Below, piece by piece: positions 33,009 through 40,180 of a DNA stretch of 42,944 nucleotides. The stretch lies in assembly GCA_035411425.1 (NCBI GenBank), contig DAONSX010000018.1, positions 1 to 42,944 of the forward strand. Direction: 5' to 3'. The notes under the pieces are model-generated. The model saw nothing but the letters and a program-made list of their open reading frames with translations. It did no database searches and had not been told where the DNA came from. Both the position numbers and the translations under genes were made by a program. Each line of letters starts with the position of its first letter. Positions within the stretch are counted from its first letter, which is position 1. This DNA comes from TTA-H9 sp002071415 (GTDB lineage: Bacteria; Bacteroidota; Bacteroidia; Bacteroidales; TTA-H9).

Positions 33009-33536
33009 ATGTTGATGGAAGAAAATTTTCGCAAAAAGACAGCCCATGACGTGGCTCGTTTAATGATGGCTGCAGCGCGCACAGCTCCTAAAGGCAGAGG
33101 TCGCGATTCATTATTCATTGCTTTAGCCAGTGATGACGAAATGCAGCAAATTGCAAAAACCATGAAAATATTTGCCGAAGAATGGGAAACACAATTTTTT
33201 GCACGTGATGCCCGAAATCTTTTGCATTCCGACGCGCTTGTACTGATAGGGACAAAAATCGAACCTCTCGATTTGAGAAAATGTGGATTTTGTGGTTTCG
33301 AAAATTGCAGTGAAAAAAATCTACACCCCAATACTCCTTGTGCCTATAACAATATCGATCTGGGAATTGCAGTGGGTTCGGCTGTAGCTGTGGCAGCTCA
33401 GCATCACGCCGACAACAGGGTGATGTATTCGGTTGGGAAAACGGCTTTGTACATGGGTCTGGCGAAACCTGATGTAAAAATACTTCTGGGAATCCCTCTC
33501 AGTATTCGTTCTAAAAATATCTACTTCGATCGTTAG
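33009..33536 (+). CDS. DUF2148 ferredoxin-like domain protein
   Basis: This 175-residue protein has an opening (FRKKTAHDVARLMMAAARTAPKGRGRDSL) that matches the DUF2148 family, in which a Cys-rich ferredoxin-like domain follows. The cluster motif is CGFCGFENCSEK, with a further Cys in NTPCAYNN, four Cys able to bind one Fe-S centre. GIAVGSAVAVAAQHHADNRVMYSVGKTA is a second conserved block. A start two codons later (33015) is possible. It overlaps the convergent RuvC-like gene by 4 nt at the stops. The function of the family is not established. Confidence 0.85.
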   Translation: MLMEENFRKKTAHDVARLMMAAARTAPKGRGRDSLFIALASDDEMQQIAKTMKIFAEEWETQFFARDARNLLHSDALVLIGTKIEPLDLRKCGFCGFENCSEKNLHPNTPCAYNNIDLGIAVGSAVAVAAQHHADNRVMYSVGKTALYMGLAKPDVKILLGIPLSIRSKNIYFDR

Positions 33537-34013
33537 AAACGCATCAACTTTTTAACTTCTGAAGGAAGAACCAAATTTTTCTCTCTTAATTTCAGCACGA
33601 AAATTCCAGCCAAAATGGCTTCGGCAGTATTATCGTCAAGACGTGATGAAACCTTTTTGGCACAGCATGAAACCACAATTTTGGCCAATTCTATGGCCTT
33701 TTTCTTGGCTTCGCTGCTATGCAGCATAATGGCGGGATTAAAAAAACAACTTACGCCATTGCTGAGCATGAATCATAAGAACTTCGGCTTGTTGCCTTAC
33801 AGCTTCCAACAGCCAGATCTCGGCTAATTCTCCCCCTCCTTCCAGAACAAGCAGTTTTACCGTTTCATATCTTTTCAAAATTCGAGGTATATTTCTTTTT
33901 AAACGATTTATATCACCATAATTATGTGATCCATAGAAAAGTAGCTTGCCTTCAAAGTTAAAAACTGCCATTCCAAGTTTTACACCAGTATCGATGGAGA
34001 TCAGGGTACCCAT
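33533..34013 (-). pseudogene. RuvC-like RNase H-fold protein, frameshifted
   Basis: The first frame (34013 to a TAA at 33738) gives MGTLISIDTGVKLGMAVFNF, with the first catalytic Asp, then LLVLEGGG with the expected Glu, and ends QQWRKLFF. The next frame continues NPAIMLHSSEAKKKAIELAK and has SRLDDNTAEAILAG, the closing acidic motif of RuvC-like folds. The break falls on a T7 run (33740-33746, A7 on the plus strand); one T fewer would give a continuous protein of about 158 residues. This may be a real pseudogene, an assembly error or a slippage site. It starts 8 nt after the trmN6 stop. Confidence 0.82.
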
Positions 34014-34021
34014 GTCTAAGT

Positions 34022-34714
34022 TTAAAAATTTAGGTAAAAATCTTCGGTAAGTCTCCTATATTCTTGAGTATAAGAATTCATTCCAGCAGGATGTATGCTT
34101 AAAGATTCGCTCTGGCAAGCTCTGTCCGAAAGCGAATATTCGGCAAGCACGAGATAGGGATCATAACCCTCTTTGCTTGAAACAAAGAGTTTTCGTTTAG
34201 GAATGAACCCATTATCCATTGCCATTTCTTCGAAGTACCTGGCTTCAAATACGGGCAGTATAATGCCAAAACTACCTTTGTCATTCAGTAATCTTTTACA
34301 ATCCACAAGCATGAGTTTATGCCGGAACTCATCGGTATGTCTTGCGAGATTCCTAACAGGATTTTTTACTTTTAAACTATTGATAAAAAAAGGAGGATTG
34401 GTGATAATGTAATCAAAGGAGTTCCCTTCGTAATCTTCGAGCGCAATGTGTTTTGCTTTCAATCTATTTTTCCATCGACTTTTTTTAAAATTTTCCTGGG
34501 CTTGTTCAATCGAAGGGAAATGAATATCTATACCTGTAATCCATGCCTTGCTTCTCTGAGCACACATCAAAGAAAGCAATCCGCATCCTGTTCCAATATC
34601 CAAGATCCGCTCAGCTTCACCTATAGCTACCCATGCACCCAATATAACCGAGTCGGTGCATACCTTCATGGTACTCTGGTTATCTTCTATCTCGAACTGC
34701 TTGAAACGAAACAT
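34022..34714 (-). CDS. trmN6: tRNA1(Val) (adenine37-N6)-methyltransferase
   Basis: This 230-residue SAM-dependent methyltransferase is of the YfiC/TrmN6 type. FEIEDNQSTMKVCTDSVILG and RILDIGTGCGLLSLMCAQRS are the N-terminal block and motif I. DYIITNPPFFINSL is motif IV, whose NPPF marks amino-group methylation of adenine. The product is m6A37 in tRNA1(Val) in E. coli. It is transcribed together with the RuvC-like gene downstream. Confidence 0.9.
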   Translation of the reverse strand: MFRFKQFEIEDNQSTMKVCTDSVILGAWVAIGEAERILDIGTGCGLLSLMCAQRSKAWITGIDIHFPSIEQAQENFKKSRWKNRLKAKHIALEDYEGNSFDYIITNPPFFINSLKVKNPVRNLARHTDEFRHKLMLVDCKRLLNDKGSFGIILPVFEARYFEEMAMDNGFIPKRKLFVSSKEGYDPYLVLAEYSLSDRACQSESLSIHPAGMNSYTQEYRRLTEDFYLNF

Positions 34715-34834
34715 TCTTATGATAACTATGATAATAACAGTCTTTATTCAAATAGGAACCAAATTTCGAAAGTTTTCGGAAGATAACTTTCCGCACTTTT
34801 TGTAGGAAAACGATTTCACGGTTTTGAACTTGTC

Positions 34835-35365
34835 TTATTGATTCAGGAAAAGCAAATCATCAGGAATATCTGTTTTGATTGATTTATTGTTAAAGTCGAT
34901 ATTCTTTATAAAATGCTCATTGATAGGGAGGAGGACTTCCATATTCTGAAAATCGAAAATTACCAGAGGGTTATCGGGAGTGCCGCCAAGGCGTTGTACC
35001 TCGCCAAGTTTACCTCGATGAATGTCGACGATTGTAAATCCCTCAATTCGTTGGGCAGGAAATCGTGTTGGCCATATCGAGGGAAAATAGCTTTTATGAA
35101 TGTAATAGGAACGTTTGCATAAAAAGGAGGCTTTCCCAGGATCGGGAATATCTTCCAGATAAATAATCCAGCGGCCACTTGGTCCGGGTTCTGAATTCAG
35201 TATATGAAAGGGAACAAAGCTACCATCAATGGCAACGAACATAAAGTCTATTCGGGCGTGTTCGAAAGGGTTATAGTTTAACTCGACTGAGATTGCAAGT
35301 GCGCCTGAAATGCCATAAGTTCGGAGTATTTGTCCGGTTTTGATATAGTCTTCTTGCTCGATCAT
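34835..35365 (-). CDS. rimM: 16S rRNA processing protein RimM
   Basis: This protein binds S19 and helps maturation of the 30S head. At 176 residues it has the usual length. QEDYIKTGQILRTYGISGAL is the start of the RimM N domain and EGFTIVDIHRGKLGEVQRLGG the PRC-barrel part. NPLVIFDFQNMEVLLPINEHFI is the conserved C-terminal strand. I chose the ATG at 35365; an in-frame TTG five codons upstream is less likely. It follows rpsP, but an intrinsic terminator with a possible alternative fold lies between. Confidence 0.93.
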   Translation of the reverse strand: MIEQEDYIKTGQILRTYGISGALAISVELNYNPFEHARIDFMFVAIDGSFVPFHILNSEPGPSGRWIIYLEDIPDPGKASFLCKRSYYIHKSYFPSIWPTRFPAQRIEGFTIVDIHRGKLGEVQRLGGTPDNPLVIFDFQNMEVLLPINEHFIKNIDFNNKSIKTDIPDDLLFLNQ

Positions 35366-35392
35366 GAAGTGAGGATTCAAGCTTCTAAATTA

Positions 35393-35435
35393 ACAAAAAA
35401 CCCGGTGATGGCCGACCGGGTTCAAAGTATCACCG
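35393..35435 (-). terminator. Terminator/attenuator between rpsP and rimM
   Basis: On the minus strand AACCCGGT (35422-35415) and ACCGGGTT (35406-35399) form an 8-bp stem with an 8-nt loop, followed by a T-run (35400-35395). An upstream CGGTGAT (35435-35429) is complementary to ATCACCG (35409-35403), which overlaps the terminator 3' arm. The two hairpins exclude each other, as in an attenuator. The rimM ATG is 28 nt beyond the T-run. Confidence 0.8.
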
Positions 35436-35443
35436 AAAAGATG

Positions 35444-35968
35444 TTATTCTTCAGTTGAGGGTGAGATTTCAGCTTCTTCCGAATTCGAAAGTTCCTCGTT
35501 GAGGGTTTCAGTACTGCGTTTTTTGGCAATTTGCCTTGCTCTTTCTTCGGCAATTTTGCGTTCAGCTTCCAGTTTGCTTTTCAGATGATCACGCTGGAAG
35601 GCTTCTTTGCTTGTAATCTTAGCCTTGATTTTGGCTTCTTTTTCAGCAGACCATTCCTGAAATTTAGCTTCGGCCTGTTCGGCAGTCAAAGCTCCCTTTT
35701 CAACACCCCTTAACAAATGTCTTTTCAGAAGTACACCCTTATATGACAATAAGGCTTTAACCGTATCAGAAGGTTGAGCTCCGACGTTCAACCAGTAAAT
35801 TGCTCTATCCATATCGATCTGGATTTCGGCAGGATTAGGAAGGGGGTTATACGTTCCCAGTTTTTCGATAACACGTCCATCGCGTGGTGCACGACCATCT
35901 GCTACTACAATATGATAAAAAGGCTGACCCTTTTTACCAAATCGTTGTAATCTCATTCTAACAGCCAT
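35444..35968 (-). CDS. rpsP: 30S ribosomal protein S16
   Basis: MAVRMRLQRFGKKGQPFYHI, VADGRAPRDGRVIEKLGTYN and MDRAIYWLNVGAQPSDTVKAL are classic S16. The protein is 174 residues, about twice E. coli S16 (82). The extra C-terminal 90 residues are charged and helical (AEQAEAKFQEWSAEKEAKIK), ending in an acidic Ser/Glu tail; long S16 is usual in Bacteroidota. A 7-bp hairpin, CTTGTTT/AAACAAG (36001-36019), lies in the upstream region. No -7 box was found in the 105 bp after lpxA, so read-through from the lipid A operon may contribute. Confidence 0.96.
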   Translation of the reverse strand: MAVRMRLQRFGKKGQPFYHIVVADGRAPRDGRVIEKLGTYNPLPNPAEIQIDMDRAIYWLNVGAQPSDTVKALLSYKGVLLKRHLLRGVEKGALTAEQAEAKFQEWSAEKEAKIKAKITSKEAFQRDHLKSKLEAERKIAEERARQIAKKRSTETLNEELSNSEEAEISPSTEE

Positions 35969-36000
35969 AAATTATTGTTTTTTAAATGGTAATAAAATAT

Positions 36001-36033
36001 CTTGTTTGCAAAAAACAAGGGTGCAAATTTGCA
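36001..36033 (-). promoter_or_regulatory. Dyads in the rpsP upstream region
   Basis: CTTGTTT (36001-36007) and AAACAAG (36013-36019) pair around a 5-nt loop. The palindrome TGCAAATTTGCA follows at 36022-36033. Together they occupy the only structured part of the lpxA-rpsP gap. They could be part of a leader, an autoregulatory site or a weak terminator; no T-run follows. Confidence 0.35.
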
Positions 36034-36073
36034 AAAAAAATTTAAATTCTCTTAAATAATCGGTATTTTCCTT

Positions 36074-36883
36074 TTAAAAATCATCATCCGTCTGAAGCAA
36101 TCGTTCACTGCCTGGTCCTTTAATCAAGCCACGTGAAGAGCCTTGAATGAAGTTCAAGATGTTTTGAAGTTCGGGTGAAAAGGGAATTTCTTCTTGAATG
36201 GTTTGAAGAGCATGTGAAACATTCAATCCTTTCAAATAAATAATTCGGTAGATATCTTCGATGAGTCGGATGGTTTCGAGTGGGAATCCCCGCCGGCTGA
36301 GGCCTATGGAGTTGACACCCGTAAAGATCAATGGTTCACGTGCAGCCTTGACATAAGGTGGAACATCTTTTCTTACCAATGAACCACCTCCTATCATACT
36401 ATGAGCTCCAATACGTACAAATTGGTGCACTGCCGACATTCCGCCAACGATGGCCCAATCGAAAATTTCGATGTGACCGGCTAAATTCACTGCATTGGAC
36501 AAAATTACATGGTCGTGAATATGACAATCGTGAGCAATATGCACATAGGCCATGATCAGGCAATCATTCCCTACCACAGTTTCGCCGCTGGCTTTCGTTC
36601 CCCGGTTCACAGTAACGAACTCTCTGATGGTGGTATTGTCGCCAATTTTTACTAAGGACTCTTCTCCATTGAATTTCAAATCCTGTGGTATGGCCGAAAT
36701 CACTGCTCCAGGAAATACCCGGCAGTGCTTGCCTATACGGGCGCCTTCCAAAATGGAAACATTAGGCCCAATCCATGTTCCTTCATCTATTTCGACGTTT
36801 TTATGTATGCAGGTAAAAGGTTCGATCACCACTGAAGGATGGATTTTAGCCTCGGGATGAATACTCGTAAGTGGTTGATGCAT
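36074..36883 (-). CDS. lpxA: UDP-N-acetylglucosamine acyltransferase
   Basis: This is the first acyl transfer of lipid A synthesis (3-hydroxyacyl-ACP to UDP-GlcNAc). HPEAKIHPSVVIEPFTCIH opens a left-handed beta-helix of hexapeptides. MAYVHIAHDCHIHDHVILSN holds the catalytic His. VRIGAHSMIGGGSLVRKDVPPYV and REPLIFTGVNSIGLSRRGF lead to the C-terminal helices. I chose the ATG at 36883 (MHQPLTS); a TTG would start seven codons earlier. About 269 residues, close to E. coli LpxA. It is third in the lpxD-lpxC/fabZ-lpxA operon. Confidence 0.97.
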   Translation of the reverse strand: MHQPLTSIHPEAKIHPSVVIEPFTCIHKNVEIDEGTWIGPNVSILEGARIGKHCRVFPGAVISAIPQDLKFNGEESLVKIGDNTTIREFVTVNRGTKASGETVVGNDCLIMAYVHIAHDCHIHDHVILSNAVNLAGHIEIFDWAIVGGMSAVHQFVRIGAHSMIGGGSLVRKDVPPYVKAAREPLIFTGVNSIGLSRRGFPLETIRLIEDIYRIIYLKGLNVSHALQTIQEEIPFSPELQNILNFIQGSSRGLIKGPGSERLLQTDDDF

Positions 36884-36971
36884 TTTTTGCGGATTAATTT
36901 GCAAATGAGTCCGGGATTACTATATTCATTTTAAACAACTTAAATAACTTAAACAACTTCGACAAAAATAA

Positions 36972-38390
36972 TTAATTCGAAGGAGTGGGTTTTTTGGAAA
37001 TCTGTGCAAGCATCTCGGCTTCCATGACTACTTTGTCACCTACAAAAGCTTTCCCTCTCATGTGGCATAAACCCCGCCGTATTGGCGAAATAAGTTCGAG
37101 AGAAAAAATAAGTGTATCACCGGGAACTACTTTATGCCTGAATTTTACCTCATTGATCTTCATGAAGTAAGTGAGATAATTTTCAGGGTCGGGCACAGTA
37201 CTCATTACTAAAACGCCTCCTGTTTGAGCCATGGCTTCGATTTGTATGACTCCAGGCATGACGGGCTCGTCGGGGAAATGTCCGGCAAAAAACGACTCAT
37301 TCATGGTTACATTCTTTAAGCCAACGACATGAGAATCAGTCATTTCTAATATTTTATCAATCAATAAAAAAGGAGGCCTATGGGGTAAAAGTTTTTTAAT
37401 GTCGTTAATGTCGAGCAAAGGCGGCTTATTGGGATCATATTGAGGAGTATGTTCCGTTTTTCGGTGCTCTTTCAAGTAAGCTTCTCTCATTTTGCGCGCA
37501 AATTCCACATTAACGACATGTCCCGGACGAGTAGCAAGTACATGGGCCTTGAATCTGAAACCTGTCAATGCTATATCTCCCAAAAGATCCAGGAGTTTAT
37601 GGCGAGCAGGCTCATTCATAAAATGTAACTCGAGATTGTTCAAAACGCCTTCTTCGAGTACCTTCACTTCAGGCCTGTCAAAATAAATGGCAAGCCTTTT
37701 CAGTTCTTCCTCTGACAGAATCCTGTCAACCAATACGATGGCATTGTTTATATCGCCACCTTTAATAAGATTATGCTGGATTAACTGTTCCAGTTCGTGC
37801 AGAAAGACGAAGGTACGGCAGGGAGCTATTTCTTTTGCAAAATCGTCTATCCTGTCGAGAGTGGCAAATTGTGTATCCAGAACCTTCGAGTTGAATTGAA
37901 TCATTGCCGAGAAACGTTGAATATCAGAAGGAATAGCAATGATTTCCGACTTTCGGTCGGATTTGGTATGAATTATATTGTGTTTGAGTTCGAAATATAC
38001 ACGTTCGGCTTTCTGATTTATCAAACGGGCTTTATGAATCAAATCGACCCAGGGAGCCGAACTTCCATCGAGAATGGGCACTTCATTCCCATCCATTTCT
38101 ATTAATATATTGTCGATTCCACTTCCGTATATAGCTGCAAGCAAATGTTCAACTGTACTGATGTGTATATTATCTTTTTGCAAATTGGTGCTTCTGTCGG
38201 TATTGTTTACGTAGTCAACCAAAGCTTCTATCTGTGGATACCCTTCTATATCGCTACGAACGAATTTATATCCATAATTTATAGGGGCGGGTTTCAGAGT
38301 TAGGGTAACAAATTCCCCCGTATGCAGGCCGGTGCCCGAGATAGTTACTGAAGAGGCTATCGTTTTTTGTGGATCATTTGTCGACGGCAT
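36972..38390 (-). CDS. lpxC: LpxC-FabZ fusion protein
   Basis: This 472-residue fusion joins two enzymes: residues 1 to about 310 are UDP-3-O-acyl-GlcNAc deacetylase (the Zn enzyme committing to lipid A), and about 325-472 are 3-hydroxyacyl-ACP dehydratase FabZ. VEHLLAAIYGSGIDNILIEM gives one Zn ligand and HKLLDLLGDIALTG the others. The FabZ part has HRPPFLLIDKILEM and GHFPDEPVMPGVIQIEAMAQ, the latter with the catalytic His. The fusion is normal in Bacteroidota. A -7 box TACCTTTG lies at 38415-38422, and the gene follows lpxD by 62 bp. Confidence 0.97.
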   Translation of the reverse strand: MPSTNDPQKTIASSVTISGTGLHTGEFVTLTLKPAPINYGYKFVRSDIEGYPQIEALVDYVNNTDRSTNLQKDNIHISTVEHLLAAIYGSGIDNILIEMDGNEVPILDGSSAPWVDLIHKARLINQKAERVYFELKHNIIHTKSDRKSEIIAIPSDIQRFSAMIQFNSKVLDTQFATLDRIDDFAKEIAPCRTFVFLHELEQLIQHNLIKGGDINNAIVLVDRILSEEELKRLAIYFDRPEVKVLEEGVLNNLELHFMNEPARHKLLDLLGDIALTGFRFKAHVLATRPGHVVNVEFARKMREAYLKEHRKTEHTPQYDPNKPPLLDINDIKKLLPHRPPFLLIDKILEMTDSHVVGLKNVTMNESFFAGHFPDEPVMPGVIQIEAMAQTGGVLVMSTVPDPENYLTYFMKINEVKFRHKVVPGDTLIFSLELISPIRRGLCHMRGKAFVGDKVVMEAEMLAQISKKPTPSN

Positions 38391-38414
38391 TTCCTTATGA
38401 GATTAAATAATTTG

Positions 38415-38422
38415 CAAAGGTA
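38415..38422 (-). promoter_or_regulatory. Possible internal -7 box before lpxC-fabZ
   Basis: TACCTTTG on the minus strand, 25 bp upstream of the lpxC ATG. The -33 TTG is not at the expected place. It could give the fusion gene extra transcription inside the operon. Confidence 0.35.
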
Positions 38423-38452
38423 GAAAATGTGCAAAAACTGAAGAAGTCGAAG

Positions 38453-39499
38453 CTATTCATCTTTATTGAGCTGCTCAAGCTCTTTCAGCCTTTCTTCTAA
38501 CTGGTTTATCTTTTCATAGAGTTGATGGAGGTTTCTGAAATGCACATAAGATTTTTGGTATTTTTTATATTCAAAAGCAGGACTTCCTTGCACAATGGCT
38601 CCTTTCTGGGTGATAGAACCTCCTATCCCCGATTGGGCTGCAATTTTTACTTCATCGGCAATACTGATGTGGCCAATGATCCCAACTTGACCTCCTATCA
38701 TACAATTAGCTCCGATTTTCGTCGAACCCGAAATTCCAGTTTGAGAGGCTATTACAGTGTTTTCGCCAATTTCGACATTATGAGCCACTTGTATTAAATT
38801 GTCGAGCTTTACACCCTTATGAATAATCGTACTTCCTAAAGTTGCCCGGTCAATAGTAGTATTGGCACCAATTTCCACGTGGTCTTTAATGATTACGTTG
38901 CCGATTTGAGGTACTTTCTGATAATCGTTGCCCTGAGGAGCAAAGCCAAAACCATCGGCCCCAATCACCACGCCCGAATGCAATGTGCACTCCCTACCAA
39001 TAATATTCATGCTGTAAACCTTGACTCCCGAAAACAATGTAGTTTTTTCGCCTATTTCGCAATGATCACCTACGTAAGTCAAAGGATAAATCTTTGCCTC
39101 ATCGCCTATTTCGGTATCTTCGCCAATATAGGAGAATTCACCAATATAAACGTTCTTGCCAATATGAGCGCTGGGATGTATAAATGCCTGAGGCGATATT
39201 CCCTGCCTGTTGAGAAAAATCTGATTGAATTTTTCCAGTAAAAAGGCAAAAGCTACATAAGGATTGTCAACTCGCAGAAGAGTGGATTGAATGGGGTGTT
39301 CAGGCTCGAAATTTTTGCCTACAAGTACCAATGAAGCTTTGGTGGTATATATATAAGGTATATATTTTGGGTTAGCTAAAAAAGTTAATGTACCCGGGTT
39401 CGACTCTTCGATCTTCGCCAGATTATTGATCCGCGTTTCTGGATCTCCTTCGATATCGGCATTAAGCATGGCAGCTATTTCTCGGGCAGTAAATTCCAT
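38453..39499 (-). CDS. lpxD: UDP-3-O-acylglucosamine N-acyltransferase
   Basis: This is the third lipid A acylation step. It has 348 residues, close to E. coli LpxD (341). The N-terminal domain has EFTAREIAAMLNADIEGDPE and GTLTFLANPKYIPYIYTTKA (uridine-binding). The beta-helix runs from about residue 100. The catalytic segment LDNLIQVAHNVEIGENTVIA holds the conserved His, and GANTTIDRATLGSTIIH precedes it. A C-terminal helix (INQLEERLKELEQLNKDE) forms the trimer tail. It is first of the operon lpxD-lpxC/fabZ-lpxA; the LpxD-like gene at 903-1847 is a separate paralogue. Confidence 0.97.
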   Translation of the reverse strand: MEFTAREIAAMLNADIEGDPETRINNLAKIEESNPGTLTFLANPKYIPYIYTTKASLVLVGKNFEPEHPIQSTLLRVDNPYVAFAFLLEKFNQIFLNRQGISPQAFIHPSAHIGKNVYIGEFSYIGEDTEIGDEAKIYPLTYVGDHCEIGEKTTLFSGVKVYSMNIIGRECTLHSGVVIGADGFGFAPQGNDYQKVPQIGNVIIKDHVEIGANTTIDRATLGSTIIHKGVKLDNLIQVAHNVEIGENTVIASQTGISGSTKIGANCMIGGQVGIIGHISIADEVKIAAQSGIGGSITQKGAIVQGSPAFEYKKYQKSYVHFRNLHQLYEKINQLEERLKELEQLNKDE

Positions 39500-39522
39500 T
39501 TTTCTATCGTATTATGAGAGTA

Positions 39523-39552
39523 CAAAAGTAGATGATTGTCGTAAATAATGAA
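39523..39552 (-). promoter_or_regulatory. Promoter of the lpxD operon
   Basis: TACTTTTG (39530-39523) fits TAnnTTTG. At exactly 19 nt upstream the -33 position reads TTC (39552-39550) instead of TTG. The leader would be about 17 nt. Confidence 0.55.
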
Positions 39553-39777
39553 ATTTCACATTTCTACTAATTTTATACCGAAATCTCACAATAAGACAAT
39601 CAAGGTGAAAAATTTTTATTCTTTCCTTATGAAATTTTAACAAAGAACTATATTTCAACACAAGAACACCTCTGGGAAGATCTTGTTGTTAGCATTAAAT
39701 AACAAATTATGCCACAGTTTTATTATAAAATCATTTATTTTGAAGTCCTGAATCATAAAGGTAAAATTTAAAGAAAT

Positions 39778-40107
39778 ATGACGCTTAACGAAGCTCAACA
39801 AAAGGTAGATCAATGGATAAGAACCATTGGAGTAAATTATTTCGATGAATTGACCAATCTGGCGTTATTGATGGAAGAAGTGGGAGAAGTAGCTCGTATT
39901 ATGGCGAGAAAATATGGCCAGCAGTCCGCCAAGCCTGAAGATGTATCCACCACTCTGGCCGATGAGTTTGCCGATGTTTTATTCGTGTTGATATGTCTGG
40001 CCAACCAAACCGGAGTAAACCTTACAGAAGCATTTCGTTCGAATCTCGAAAAGAAAACTACACGTGACGCTTTACGCCATCAAAATAATCCCAAACTGAA
40101 GAAATAA
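39778..40107 (+). CDS. MazG-like nucleotide pyrophosphohydrolase
   Basis: This 109-residue all-alpha NTP pyrophosphatase has one MazG domain. The Mg-binding pair LLMEEVGEVARIMARKYG (EExxE-type) and LADEFADVLFVLICLANQTG is clear. Such short MazG-like proteins clean non-canonical nucleotides. E. coli MazG is over twice as long with two domains. It is probably an independent gene, with 73 bp to the next gene on the same strand. Confidence 0.9.
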   Translation: MTLNEAQQKVDQWIRTIGVNYFDELTNLALLMEEVGEVARIMARKYGQQSAKPEDVSTTLADEFADVLFVLICLANQTGVNLTEAFRSNLEKKTTRDALRHQNNPKLKK

Positions 40108-40180
40108 TAACCTATTCATTTATTCTAACTCTGGATGAAAATATTCGTTTTTAATTTTTCATAAAAATCGAAATCGAGGA

